64,000 nt of DNA from Leucothrix mucor DSM 2157 (GTDB lineage: Bacteria; Pseudomonadota; Gammaproteobacteria; Thiotrichales; Thiotrichaceae), in NCBI RefSeq assembly GCF_000419525.1, contig NZ_ATTE01000001.1, forward strand, positions 2,934,501-2,998,500, in the 5' to 3' direction. Position 1 is the first letter of the stretch, and each line of letters starts with the position of its first letter. This document shows positions 36,789 through 47,428 of this stretch, one piece after another. Made by a program: the position numbers and the translations under genes. The notes below the pieces were generated by a model. It saw only the letters and a list, made by a program, of their open reading frames with translations, did no database searches and had not been told where the DNA came from.

Positions 36789-37536
36789 GGGCTGTGTGAC
36801 TATGCTTGGCCAACACCCGTTGGATTAACCACATCATCACAATAAATATTGGCAATGCCAAAACGACGAGCAAGATGGCAATGTAAGCAAACAAATCAGG
36901 CGCCTTCATCATCGTACTCATCAGCGACTCTTCATAAAAGAAAAACCACTTATGCTCGACGGGAAATGCCCAGACGTGCAGTTGATAGAAGACTTTATGT
37001 GGCCCAATCAAAAAGATAATCGCAGTAATAGCCAGCAAGACAATTATCGCCGTTAGCAGGATTGAGCGAAATGATGGCATGGCTTGACGGCTGCGATAAA
37101 GCCAAATCAGTAAACCAATAAAGATAACTGACAACACCAACAGTAACAAACGCATTCGGTCAATCAAGGTAGCCACGTCTTCGAGGTGTAGAACCTCATC
37201 GTGCGTTAGTAAGCTATCGATGCGCTGGTTTTTCGGTGTGTGGTACGCCAGTTCAGCAAGCCCTTCACCGTGCTGATGGATGGAGGTAACAATTTCAGCG
37301 AACAAGCGAAAGCGCTCTTGCTCATCGGTCTGCTGAAAGTCTTGCTTATGGATATTTTTGGGCGCGTAGGTCGCGATATGCTGGTCGATATTGATCGCAC
37401 TGTACAGCTGCTGATAGCCAAAATTCAGTGGCGTCAGCAATATCCAGCTAACGCCAAGCGCCAAACAAAAGCTGATAAAGGTAAGGCACAGCCATCGCAA
37501 TCTTCCGCGTGACTGTGCCTGAGATTTAGCCGTCAT
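36781..37536 (-). CDS. DUF1461 integral membrane protein
   Basis: A 251-residue membrane protein with four to five helices (about 15-35, 128-147, 158-180, 215-240) and a periplasmic loop bearing I-D-S-L-L-T-H-D-E-V-L-H-L-E-D-V near 107, the signature of the DUF1461/TIGR01906 family. Another conserved patch is H-V-W-A-F-P near 188. Function unknown. It overlaps the DUF1853 gene by 8 bp. It may act with it at the membrane, but there is no direct evidence. Confidence 0.82.
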   Translation of the reverse strand: MTAKSQAQSRGRLRWLCLTFISFCLALGVSWILLTPLNFGYQQLYSAINIDQHIATYAPKNIHKQDFQQTDEQERFRLFAEIVTSIHQHGEGLAELAYHTPKNQRIDSLLTHDEVLHLEDVATLIDRMRLLLLVLSVIFIGLLIWLYRSRQAMPSFRSILLTAIIVLLAITAIIFLIGPHKVFYQLHVWAFPVEHKWFFFYEESLMSTMMKAPDLFAYIAILLVVLALPIFIVMMWLIQRVLAKHSHTARA

Positions 37537-37595
37537 AATCTACCCAATTAGTATCGTATGCGGCTAAGTTTAGCATTGCTCTGAGTTAAATACTG

Positions 37596-40500
37596 CTAGT
37601 TATCAATGCGCACCTCATACCTAACCGAGCCGCTATGACCGCCTAATAATGGGCCGGTAAACTCCCAACGCACAGCATCAAAACTCTCAACTGGTACACA
37701 GTTCATACCACTAGGAATAGGAGTCACACACTTAGCAGAGTTAGCTTCTAAACTTGTATAAGCCGGAGTCCGGTCATTCACCTGTAACTCTGTGAGCGGG
37801 CCAGTGCCGGTATTGCTGTAGTAGATCCGATAGATCAATACATCACCAGGGTCCGCCTGATTCACGGTCTCAGTTTCAGCAGTTCCCTTCGACTTATTCT
37901 GCACACTTTTGCGAAGCTCAAGCCGTGAAGGCCCAACTGCCGGAGTGACAGGCGTCGCAGCAACAGCTGGTTGCGCAGGCGTTGCATCAATCGCTGGTGT
38001 CGCTGGCGTAGTTGGTGTGGCATCTACCGCAGGCGTTACAGGCTGGGCTGGAGCAGCATCGACTGCTGGCGTTGCCGGTAAAGCGGGGGCAACAGACTGT
38101 GCAGCAGTTGTTACATCCGTTACTGTCAAAGCAATACTGCCTAAAGCACTGCCACCAAACTGATACGTCGCAGTGGTAGTTACCCGATAACGGTCACCCG
38201 CAGCCACATTAGATGGCGCATATACCTTATCAATAATACAAACCGAGTCACCGGCATCAACATCAATTCCAGTCGTGCTTAGAGCCATCTGCCCTTCGGC
38301 GCCATTTAGCACACCGTCGCAGTTGCTATCGCGATACAACAAACTAGCCCAGCCCACACTTTTGTTAATGTCGCTCGTGCGATCAAAAGATACTGTTCCA
38401 GCAGCCTGTGTTTTAAACTGGTGCGCATAGAACACAACATTGCCCGGTAAAATTTCACCGGTATGATCAGGCTCAAACACTGGCTTGCGCACATCACCAA
38501 AATCTAATCCGGTGAATTCGGTTGCAGCCGTCGCGGTAAAGCTAATGGCGTCATTACTGGAACTATAGCTGCCGCTGGTATTGCCTACCTCAGCACCCGT
38601 CGTTACATAGCCATTTGGGTCATATTCACGCACTTCAACATTTGTCGCCGTTCCGGGCACGTATAATACATAGCTACCATCGGTTGCTGTGCGAGTCGTA
38701 TCATAGACCGTTCCACTGCCATCACTGGCAACTACCTTCACACCACCAATACCCTTCTCGCCACCATCCTGCTTTTCGTTGGCTGACGTACCGCTGGATA
38801 AGCCGTTATCATCGAACACCGTACCGCGAATGATAATGCCGTTGTAGTCACCAAAGTCCTGACGCCTAACATGCGTTTCATACACATTGATATTGCGAGT
38901 ATTACTCGTGGTTGAAGTGTAAGTGTCAGGGTCACCCGTTGTCGGTGGGCAAGTCGCGTAACCAAAAGGTGCATCTGACTGGTCTGACTCGAAGATCTGA
39001 TAAGAGCCAGTCATGACTTTATCAAACTTATAAAAGCCATTCGCATCAGTATCCACACTACGGCATCGCTTATCACCCCATGGCGCACCATAGAGAACAA
39101 CCGTTACATTGGGAATACCTACTTCTGTGCGCTCGCGTAGACCATTATTATTGGCATCATTCCATACGGTTCCGGTGACTTCATAGGTATCTGGAACCAA
39201 GCCCATATCTAAGGTTAGGTTGGAAAAGTCATCGCCCGTAGGGTCAGTAATAAATGCAACGTTGTCTCCCAACGGCTCGTTACCCAAGGGAATACCACCA
39301 GGCACTGGTGGCGTTGCTGACAAGGTCACTGTGCCGGTACGAACACCATCGACTGCCGGCGTACCGGTTGAGTAAGCGTGTTGATCGACCCCTTCATCAT
39401 TATCATCGTCGGCTGCGGTTAGCAACTGTGAGGTCGTCCAGTGCTCAAGCAACGCACCATCCTGAAACTCAGTCGCCGGAATTTCGACATAATAGTCACC
39501 AGAGTCCAGCACATTAAAGACATAGCGCGCAGTTTTTTCTAAACCAATCGTCGTAGATCTGACCAGAGTACCATCGGCTTTTCTCAGGTTAACAACCACA
39601 CCATCAGGCGCGGTATAATCCACTTCCGGATCGTACTTACCATCATCATCAATATCTGCGAAGACAAAGTCACCAAGAGAATATGATGCGATCTGTACCG
39701 TTGCATTACCGGACTGGAAGAACTGTGCCGCCGGCAAGGTAGAAGAATCTAATGAGAATCGGTTGGTATAGACATCGCCAGACTTATTAGCACCTGTGGA
39801 GTCAGGATCAACACTATCACCGGCTTTTAATACCAATTTAGTATTCATACCTTGGCGTGGATTGCCGTCCTTCTCCAAAGGATAGTTTGACATAAACTTA
39901 ACAGCCGTCACATCAGCAAACTCTGTAGGACAGTCACTAGTATTGAAATCCGACTCCAGACACCAGTTCGACGTATTGCTATCCGGGTCGACATCAATGG
40001 TAGTGGGATCATCGATTGAGTAATACCAAGTACCAATCGGGTCTTCCCCGCCCGTCACTGACGTATCAGGTACTGAGCCATCTAGCCACGCAGTAGTCGG
40101 TGCTTGCACCAGCTCAAGAACGCCGTTAAAACTTGATGGTGGACTGCGCTCTAAAATGCCATCGCCATTAAACGGTAGAATATCAATCGCTACCGGGTTA
40201 TTGATTCTTATCGCTGCCGAGAAGTTAGACCAAGACATGGTATAGACCTGCTCATCATTTCGATCATCCAATGGAACATCTACGGTTTTCGAAACCTGAA
40301 TCTCACCAACTTGCTCAAGACTGATCGTGTGAGTATCGGAACGGGCGGCTAAGGATGAGAGTACATTGTCAGCACGAATTTCAGCATAATTGATCACTGC
40401 GGTTCCATGGTCTGCCAACGGGTCACTGTCTGTACAGATGATACGAGGAGGTATGACAGTATTGGCCCTTAAATCGCCCAACTCCCATATAAGGCGCGTG

Positions 40501-42944
40501 TAACCGGGTGCTGCATTACCGTCTTTATCCGTATTGTATTGTACCTGCCCAGCGGGTGTGCCACCTTCATAAGCGACCGTACAGCTGTGGTTATAGCTGG
40601 CACTAGGCGGCAACACATCAATTATTTTTAGATTTTCAGCAATACTGGGTTCGGCTAATGTTGACTGCACTGCAGTATCAACCTGCCAAATGATCTGCTT
40701 ACCTGCAAGTGTTGAAGTTGTATTAGCTGGTGCGGCATAAGGCGAGATGCTATGTGAGTCCAATACCATTTTCAAACGAGTTAACGTTACCCGATCACCA
40801 TCCACAGAGCCCGTCTCAGGCGAAGGCTCATAGCTCCTTGTTAACCAGTTTCGTGACCACTCATCAGATCGAAAATTACCAAAGTTAGCTAGCACCGTTC
40901 CAACTGGAATAATGTCACCATCGTGAGGCCCGCCGTTAAAACGATCACGTGCTTTAAGTGGTGTGATAAAGCGAATTTGATGACTGGGTTCAAATGCTTG
41001 TGTTGTATCAGTCATTCGAGCACGGGCAGCGTTAACACCATCGATCCCACCGGGGACTTGTGTTGGGTCGGTATACCACTGACCATCGGAAGGACTTGCA
41101 TCATCACAACGAGCTGCCGATTGTTTTGCCCATGTTCCATTATAGCGACCAGTGGCGACATCATAATCATACCCCACAACCCCATCACCATTGAGCGGGT
41201 CATCTCCACTCAAATCTATATTTGCATATTCGATGGTGTAATCACGATAATCATGCCCTCCAGGCGCGTAAGTCCCCATGAAGGCATAAGAGCCTGGCGT
41301 AGAAGTTCGAGTGGCCGCAACATCACCGCGCTCAGTAAGCTGCTGTGTGGTGTTATCAAAGATATCGCAGGCAATCGGGTTATAGAATGGTACGGTTCCT
41401 TGGTTATAAACAAGTATCCAACCAGCATAAGTCTGACCAGACTCCAGCTCACCATCACCAGAGTGGTAGTTGGAAGTTCCTGAGTAAGCATAACTAAGCA
41501 CTCGTTGATCAGTGTACTTTAGATTGCGCTTGCTGAAATTACCTTTGGGTACCAGCTGAAACAAGGCAGGACCAAGCTGATTGTTGCTCCTCTCGCCGTC
41601 AATTAAATTACCGTTATATCCTGGCTCTTTAAGACCACCATAGTTTTCAACGCCTGATGGACTAGTTGGATCAAAATCTTTCAGTAAGCTCGATAGCCAA
41701 ACTTCACCAGTATTATTACCTAGAATACCATCAGTTAAATCGACAGACCGGAAAGGAATCCAGATTTGTACTCGATGATTCATGACATAGTACGGCCCTG
41801 CTGTCAGATCAGTTCCTCCAACTGTTCTGGAGGGGTAGTGAGTACCCGACAAGTCAACATCATCGATTGTTACTGTAAATGATTTGGAGGTTGGGTCCGC
41901 ATCATCACGTTCGTATGTACAAGTTCCGGAATCCAAAACATGTTCAGAGTCTGGGCGATCAGTACGAATACTCATGCTCCCCCAAGTCTCTGTCCCCCAG
42001 CCGGATGGATTGGAAGTACATTGCGTGACGTAAAATTCTAAATCATAGTCAGGACCTGCAGAAGAGCCTGTAGTTGCTTTAAACACGTCTTTAAAAACGA
42101 TTTCTTGCTCTATTGCTTCGATACCTGTGCGACGACCTGCGGCCATGCGGATCTGCATATACCCGTAAAACCCAAGTTCTGGGCCATTCCCTGTACCTAG
42201 ATCACGCTTACCAACAGAGGAGTTCAGCATTGCCTGAGTAGAACTTACGGAATGAATCAAATCATAAGCTGGTGCTGCCGAGATCATGATCGGGCGATCA
42301 TCCACAAAGGTGTTTACCTTTGCATTCTCATCCCCATCTTCATCCAATGAGTAAACGCGCTGAGTGGTAGTATAACTTGAGCCATTTTCCGAGAGCCCCG
42401 AAGCCTTAACACCCACACTAAAGATGCGCCCCTGCCCCTCAATAAACTCACCCAAGTTACACGTTAAAGTAGAACTCCCATCTGCATTGGCCACAATAGA
42501 CGAGGGAGGGTTGGTTCCACCGCCGGCATCTTCACGGCAAGCCGTGGGCAACGTATCAAAAGTAACAACTGCAATTGGTCCTGGCCCAGCCGAAGGATAA
42601 ATAGTCTGCTCAATAACGACATCGGTAAGCACAGGATCACCTGCGAGAATGGAATCATCGCCGCCATTTACCGAGACCGACCAGTTATGTGTTACCAAAT
42701 CCTGAGTACGAACGACTCGGTTTGTTTCACCGCAATCCGCGCCAAGCAGATCTGTATCGCTGGCGGAAGCGCAAGGAAGAGGATCCCCTAACGCGTCATA
42801 AACTGAACTACCAAAGGGCTCGGTACCATCGTTTACGCCGCCATCTAAAGGGCCAAAGACAATTTCTGGCTCTGCGGCTAGTCCTATACTCGCTGATCCA
42901 GACAACATTATGCAGACCAAGAGCTTGGTCAGTCGCTTATGCAT
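37596..42944 (-). CDS. Giant secreted protein with SdrD B-like and DUF11 domains
   Basis: A 1782-residue protein with a Sec signal peptide (residues 1-24, cleavage likely after L-A-A). Residues 25-1080 form a long series of beta-rich, DUF11-like segments (for example G-K-Q-I-I-W-Q-V-D near 730). Then come three SdrD B-like domains starting near 1083 (S-L-G-D-F-V-F-A-D), 1251 (V-T-G-T-V-W-N-D-A-N-N-N-G) and 1368 (G-T-V-F-D-D-N), with Ca2+-binding Asp loops. A Pro/Ala/Thr-Val-Asp repeat (about 1620-1670) precedes a C-terminal DUF11 domain. There is no LPXTG, autotransporter barrel or RTX signal, so how it is displayed is unclear. No secretion partner adjoins. Probable surface or matrix adhesin. 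Confidence 0.85.
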   Translation of the reverse strand: MHKRLTKLLVCIMLSGSASIGLAAEPEIVFGPLDGGVNDGTEPFGSSVYDALGDPLPCASASDTDLLGADCGETNRVVRTQDLVTHNWSVSVNGGDDSILAGDPVLTDVVIEQTIYPSAGPGPIAVVTFDTLPTACREDAGGGTNPPSSIVANADGSSTLTCNLGEFIEGQGRIFSVGVKASGLSENGSSYTTTQRVYSLDEDGDENAKVNTFVDDRPIMISAAPAYDLIHSVSSTQAMLNSSVGKRDLGTGNGPELGFYGYMQIRMAAGRRTGIEAIEQEIVFKDVFKATTGSSAGPDYDLEFYVTQCTSNPSGWGTETWGSMSIRTDRPDSEHVLDSGTCTYERDDADPTSKSFTVTIDDVDLSGTHYPSRTVGGTDLTAGPYYVMNHRVQIWIPFRSVDLTDGILGNNTGEVWLSSLLKDFDPTSPSGVENYGGLKEPGYNGNLIDGERSNNQLGPALFQLVPKGNFSKRNLKYTDQRVLSYAYSGTSNYHSGDGELESGQTYAGWILVYNQGTVPFYNPIACDIFDNTTQQLTERGDVAATRTSTPGSYAFMGTYAPGGHDYRDYTIEYANIDLSGDDPLNGDGVVGYDYDVATGRYNGTWAKQSAARCDDASPSDGQWYTDPTQVPGGIDGVNAARARMTDTTQAFEPSHQIRFITPLKARDRFNGGPHDGDIIPVGTVLANFGNFRSDEWSRNWLTRSYEPSPETGSVDGDRVTLTRLKMVLDSHSISPYAAPANTTSTLAGKQIIWQVDTAVQSTLAEPSIAENLKIIDVLPPSASYNHSCTVAYEGGTPAGQVQYNTDKDGNAAPGYTRLIWELGDLRANTVIPPRIICTDSDPLADHGTAVINYAEIRADNVLSSLAARSDTHTISLEQVGEIQVSKTVDVPLDDRNDEQVYTMSWSNFSAAIRINNPVAIDILPFNGDGILERSPPSSFNGVLELVQAPTTAWLDGSVPDTSVTGGEDPIGTWYYSIDDPTTIDVDPDSNTSNWCLESDFNTSDCPTEFADVTAVKFMSNYPLEKDGNPRQGMNTKLVLKAGDSVDPDSTGANKSGDVYTNRFSLDSSTLPAAQFFQSGNATVQIASYSLGDFVFADIDDDGKYDPEVDYTAPDGVVVNLRKADGTLVRSTTIGLEKTARYVFNVLDSGDYYVEIPATEFQDGALLEHWTTSQLLTAADDDNDEGVDQHAYSTGTPAVDGVRTGTVTLSATPPVPGGIPLGNEPLGDNVAFITDPTGDDFSNLTLDMGLVPDTYEVTGTVWNDANNNGLRERTEVGIPNVTVVLYGAPWGDKRCRSVDTDANGFYKFDKVMTGSYQIFESDQSDAPFGYATCPPTTGDPDTYTSTTSNTRNINVYETHVRRQDFGDYNGIIIRGTVFDDNGLSSGTSANEKQDGGEKGIGGVKVVASDGSGTVYDTTRTATDGSYVLYVPGTATNVEVREYDPNGYVTTGAEVGNTSGSYSSSNDAISFTATAATEFTGLDFGDVRKPVFEPDHTGEILPGNVVFYAHQFKTQAAGTVSFDRTSDINKSVGWASLLYRDSNCDGVLNGAEGQMALSTTGIDVDAGDSVCIIDKVYAPSNVAAGDRYRVTTTATYQFGGSALGSIALTVTDVTTAAQSVAPALPATPAVDAAPAQPVTPAVDATPTTPATPAIDATPAQPAVAATPVTPAVGPSRLELRKSVQNKSKGTAETETVNQADPGDVLIYRIYYSNTGTGPLTELQVNDRTPAYTSLEANSAKCVTPIPSGMNCVPVESFDAVRWEFTGPLLGGHSGSVRYEVRIDN
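37932..38090 (-). repeat. Pro/Ala/Thr-rich minisatellite in the giant protein gene
   Basis: Imperfect repeats encode alternating A-T-P-A-V-D-A, A-P-A-Q-P and V-T-P-A-V blocks over about 50 residues. The DNA is a run of related GCTGGCGT/ACAGGC words. It probably forms an extended stalk before the C-terminal DUF11 domain. Limits are approximate. Confidence 0.65.
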
Positions 42945-43061
42945 AGTAACCTCTTGTTTTTATTATTTAGTTGATTGCATGCATAAAAATTAACATGCTA
43001 GCGCATACAGTCAAATTACGCTTAATCGCACTACAATAAAGGTTAGCTACTGAATAAAAAC

Positions 43062-44105
43062 TTAATCGAAAAAGTCACTCAACCGGCTAATAAGCCGTGT
43101 CATATAGGCTGAATCATCGGATTTATGTCCAGAAATATCTTTAACTGTTTGATGAAGTGCCTGAACGACCTGAGCCATTCGCTCATAGTTTAAGGGCAAG
43201 GTTTCGGCATTACTCGCCTCTGGTGCACGCAGTGACAAGAGGTCGGAAATTTGCAGCGCAGGATAGTCATTCAACCAGAAATTAACGTGATCAGAGCCTG
43301 AGACCATGGGGAAGTTTTCAGGCGCACTTAAAGACTCCACTAGCAAGTCAGGCACCCTTCTGAAGCTCTGCTTAACTGAACGAGTCACCATGAAGTCTTC
43401 AAGACGACTCGTGAGACTGATGAAATTACCAACATCAGGGTACAACATCTTCATGAATGAAAAAGGGTAACGCTGTGAGTGAATCTCATCACGGTAATAG
43501 CCAACACTTTGCAGGGCAATCATCAGCTTCACTGGCACGTTACGTTTCTTAAGTGCTTGGGAATGGTGGTAACTTCCCATGTCTAACGTGCCATTAGCGG
43601 CAATACCGGCAGAGGCATATGCCATTAACTGAACCCGTACAGGAAGCTCGTCAGCATGCTCTGAAAGCATCCGTGCAGCTTCCAGCATGACAGCCACACC
43701 ACTAGGGTTCCATTGATCACGTAAAGGACTCGTTGGCGGGAGGTACTGAACTCCTATGACAATACGCTCAGCCGTTTTAGGCCCAAGCATTAAACTGACA
43801 TTATTATAATAGCCACTCATGGTCGTGAATGGCTGGAGCTGTGGGCTTCCTAATCGGGCAAAGTAATTATAGATGTAATTATCAGGCGTTAATGACTCAC
43901 CTGACTGCTCGGAGGAGGCAACAATACGACGCAAATTAATGACGTGATTTTGTAGATTCTGCTGATTGGCAACCGGCAGTTTTTCGATTTCATTAACCGG
44001 CAGCAGTGGCTGGGTAATGAAAAACCACAACAACAGGCACACGACGGCAATCGCTATTAACCAGTCTGATAACCGGGCAATCATCTTATTGAGCATGGAT
44101 GCCAA
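43062..44105 (-). CDS. M28-peptidase-like membrane protein lacking most metal ligands
   Basis: A 347-residue protein with one N-terminal membrane helix (about 15-32) and a periplasmic domain with the M28 aminopeptidase fold. The family landmarks can be followed but are altered: G-A-H-Y-D reads G-V-Q-Y-L (Gln120), the D-N/D-x-S-G motif reads W-N-P-S-G, the catalytic E-E reads S-A-G, and L-D-M-x-G reads L-Q-S-V-G. Only the last histidine (G-S-D-H-V-N-F-W) remains. It should not bind two zinc ions, so a binding or structural role is likely. It is preceded by the rpsT terminator and followed by the giant secreted protein gene on the same strand (117 bp away). Confidence 0.72.
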   Translation of the reverse strand: MASMLNKMIARLSDWLIAIAVVCLLLWFFITQPLLPVNEIEKLPVANQQNLQNHVINLRRIVASSEQSGESLTPDNYIYNYFARLGSPQLQPFTTMSGYYNNVSLMLGPKTAERIVIGVQYLPPTSPLRDQWNPSGVAVMLEAARMLSEHADELPVRVQLMAYASAGIAANGTLDMGSYHHSQALKKRNVPVKLMIALQSVGYYRDEIHSQRYPFSFMKMLYPDVGNFISLTSRLEDFMVTRSVKQSFRRVPDLLVESLSAPENFPMVSGSDHVNFWLNDYPALQISDLLSLRAPEASNAETLPLNYERMAQVVQALHQTVKDISGHKSDDSAYMTRLISRLSDFFD

Positions 44106-44180
44106 ACCTTTCTCGAGTTAGCGCCTGCTAGTTATTATTACTTTGTTGAGGCGATGCTGTTATGCATAAATTTCTGACAC

Positions 44181-44209
44181 AAAAAAACCGGCTAGGTGCC
44201 GGCTTTTTC
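44181..44209 (-). terminator. Intrinsic terminator of rpsT
   Basis: On the minus strand GCCGGC-ACCTA-GCCGG followed by TTTTTTT, 20 bp beyond the rpsT stop. Separates rpsT from the M28-like gene. Confidence 0.85.
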
Positions 44210-44228
44210 AATTCAACACACTAAATAA

Positions 44229-44489
44229 TTATAGTGCGCGAATGCGAGAATTCAAACGACTCTTATGACGAGCAGCTTTATTCTTGTGAAGCAGGCCTTT
44301 GGTAACGCCTGAGTCGATAGCTGGTACTGCTGCTGTGTATGCTGCAGTAGCGGCTTCTTTATCACCAGATTCAATGGCTACAATAACTCGTTTGATCTGA
44401 GTACGCATTGTAGTTGTGTAGTGTTTCTTGTGTACACGACGCTCTTCTGAAAGGCGTACGCGTTTTTTTGCAGATTTGATATTAGGCAA
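44229..44489 (-). CDS. rpsT: 30S ribosomal protein S20
   Basis: The 86-residue S20 protein, which binds 16S rRNA in the 30S body. Typical N-terminus M-P-N-I-K-S-A-K-K-R and C-terminus A-A-R-H-K-S-R-L-N, Lys/Arg-rich throughout. Length equals that of E. coli S20 (87). Monocistronic, with its own terminator. Confidence 0.98.
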   Translation of the reverse strand: MPNIKSAKKRVRLSEERRVHKKHYTTTMRTQIKRVIVAIESGDKEAATAAYTAAVPAIDSGVTKGLLHKNKAARHKSRLNSRIRAL

Positions 44490-44587
44490 AACTATTCTCC
44501 CACCCGGGCTCCTAAAATAAGACGCGTAGTATGCCGCTTCTATTGAGCAACGGCAAGATGAAATTTCATCTTTTTTACGAATCTAAA

Positions 44588-44629
44588 TAAAAACACCGAC
44601 AATATTAAATATTGCCGGTGTTTTTGAAT
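44588..44629 (-). terminator. groEL transcription terminator
   Basis: A long stem AACACCG-CAATATT / AATATTGCCGGTGTT with flanking A and T runs, about 60-100 bp beyond the groEL stop. A second hairpin (GGAGG-TATTC / GAATA-CCTCC, 44634-44664) precedes it. Because of its symmetry it can act on both strands. Confidence 0.8.
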
Positions 44630-44691
44630 CTTTGGAGGCTATTCCCAACCGAGAATAACCTCCTTAGCTGTCAGAATGACAAGCTACATGA

Positions 44692-46350
<1,659 letters not shown>

Positions 46351-46425
46351 TTACCTCTAAAAAACTTTAATGCTAAATCGTCGCTAACTGAGCAGGCTCA
46401 ACGAGCAACGGTCCAATAAATTTAT

Positions 46426-46716
46426 TTATGCTTCGATTACAGCCAGGATGTCATCTTCTTTCATCATCAGTAACTCTTCGCCGTCAACTTTGATAGTTGT
46501 GCCAGCATACTGACCGAATAACACCTTATCGCCCACTTTTACATCCATAGCGCGCACGTCGCCAGAATCAGTGATTTTGCCGTTACCCGCTGCAATAACT
46601 TCGCCACGGTTTGGCTTCTCTGTTGCACTATCAGGGATGATGATACCGCCGGCACTAGTACGTTCTTCTTCCATGCGACGTATCACAACGCGATCATGCA
46701 AAGGACGAATATTCAT
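46426..46716 (-). CDS. groS: Co-chaperonin GroES
   Basis: The 96-residue GroES lid protein: [10 protein letters not shown] start, mobile loop about 17-32 ([10 protein letters not shown]) and D-D-I-L-A-V-I-E-A end. First gene of the groESL operon. Confidence 0.98.
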   Translation of the reverse strand: MNIRPLHDRVVIRRMEEERTSAGGIIIPDSATEKPNRGEVIAAGNGKITDSGDVRAMDVKVGDKVLFGQYAGTTIKVDGEELLMMKEDDILAVIEA

Positions 46717-46793
46717 GTTTTCACTCCATCAATTAGGGTTATAGATTTAAGACAAACGAAATGCTTTTAGCACTCCATGCTTGTGACTGCTAA

Positions 46794-46822
46794 TAATAGG
46801 GACGCACTTGAGCTTCTTCAAG
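46794..46822 (-). promoter_or_regulatory. Sigma-32 (heat-shock) type promoter for groESL
   Basis: On the minus strand a -35 CTTGAA (46822-46817) and, 15 nt on, CCCTATTA (46801-46794), close to the sigma-32 consensus CTTGAA...CCCCATNTA. It lies 77 bp before the groES start, between fxsA and groES. The T-rich stretch upstream (A-rich on the plus strand, around 46832-46852) could serve as an UP-like element or as the fxsA terminator. Confidence 0.75.
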
Positions 46823-46848
46823 AGAACCCAACTAAAAAAAATTAAAAT

Positions 46849-47331
46849 TTAATCTCGATCGATGCGTGCATCAGATTTACGACTGTATTCACCTTCATAC
46901 ACATCACCATCCGTCGGACCTGTTTGCTGGCCAGAAGCATTAAAACTTCCACCCATTACTGCAGCCCCACTGATCACGGAGCGCTTTATCATTTGCTCAA
47001 CAAGGAAGCGACGAGAGAACGGAAGCAGGCACAGAAAGCCCATGGTGTCGGTAACAAAACCAGGCGTCATCAACATCACTCCACCAACCAACAAGATAAT
47101 GCCTTCCAGCATTTCTTTTGCAGGCATAACACCCGCGGCTAGATTAGATTGAAATCGGGAAAGAGTTGAAAGCCCCTGCTGACGTAGCAAGTAGGCACCA
47201 ATCACTGCAGTCGCAATGACTAGAAGAATGGTCGGTATGGCACCAATCAGCGAGCCAACCTGTATTAACAGGTAGATTTCAATGATCGGAACAACCAGAA
47301 AGAAAAAAGCAAATATCGGAAATGTGCGCAC
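46849..47331 (-). CDS. fxsA: FxsA family membrane protein
   Basis: A 160-residue inner-membrane protein with three to four helices (about 5-22, 28-47, 75-97) and the family's P-G-F-V-T-D near 89 and L-L-P-F-S-R near 102. FxsA relieves F-factor exclusion of phage T7 in E. coli; its normal role is unclear. The polar C-terminus (125-160) is typical. It lies directly upstream of groESL, a neighbourhood also seen in other gammaproteobacteria. Confidence 0.92.
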   Translation of the reverse strand: MRTFPIFAFFFLVVPIIEIYLLIQVGSLIGAIPTILLVIATAVIGAYLLRQQGLSTLSRFQSNLAAGVMPAKEMLEGIILLVGGVMLMTPGFVTDTMGFLCLLPFSRRFLVEQMIKRSVISGAAVMGGSFNASGQQTGPTDGDVYEGEYSRKSDARIDRD

Positions 47332-47428
47332 GGCAGTGCCCTAAAATCAGTAATTATGAATCTTTATAATGATTCCATAGTTACTGATTTCAAGGCTCAT
47401 GGGTAAATTCTATTGCAGAACTGAGCGC

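Noticed and set aside
40923-41483. 186-codon plus-strand frame opposite the giant protein gene
   Set aside because: The minus-strand frame is uninterrupted with signal peptide and domains; this is a shadow.
37596-42944. Autotransporter or sortase-anchored protein
   Set aside because: No beta-barrel end, no LPXTG-like motif and no hydrophobic C-terminus; it ends in a DUF11-like domain.
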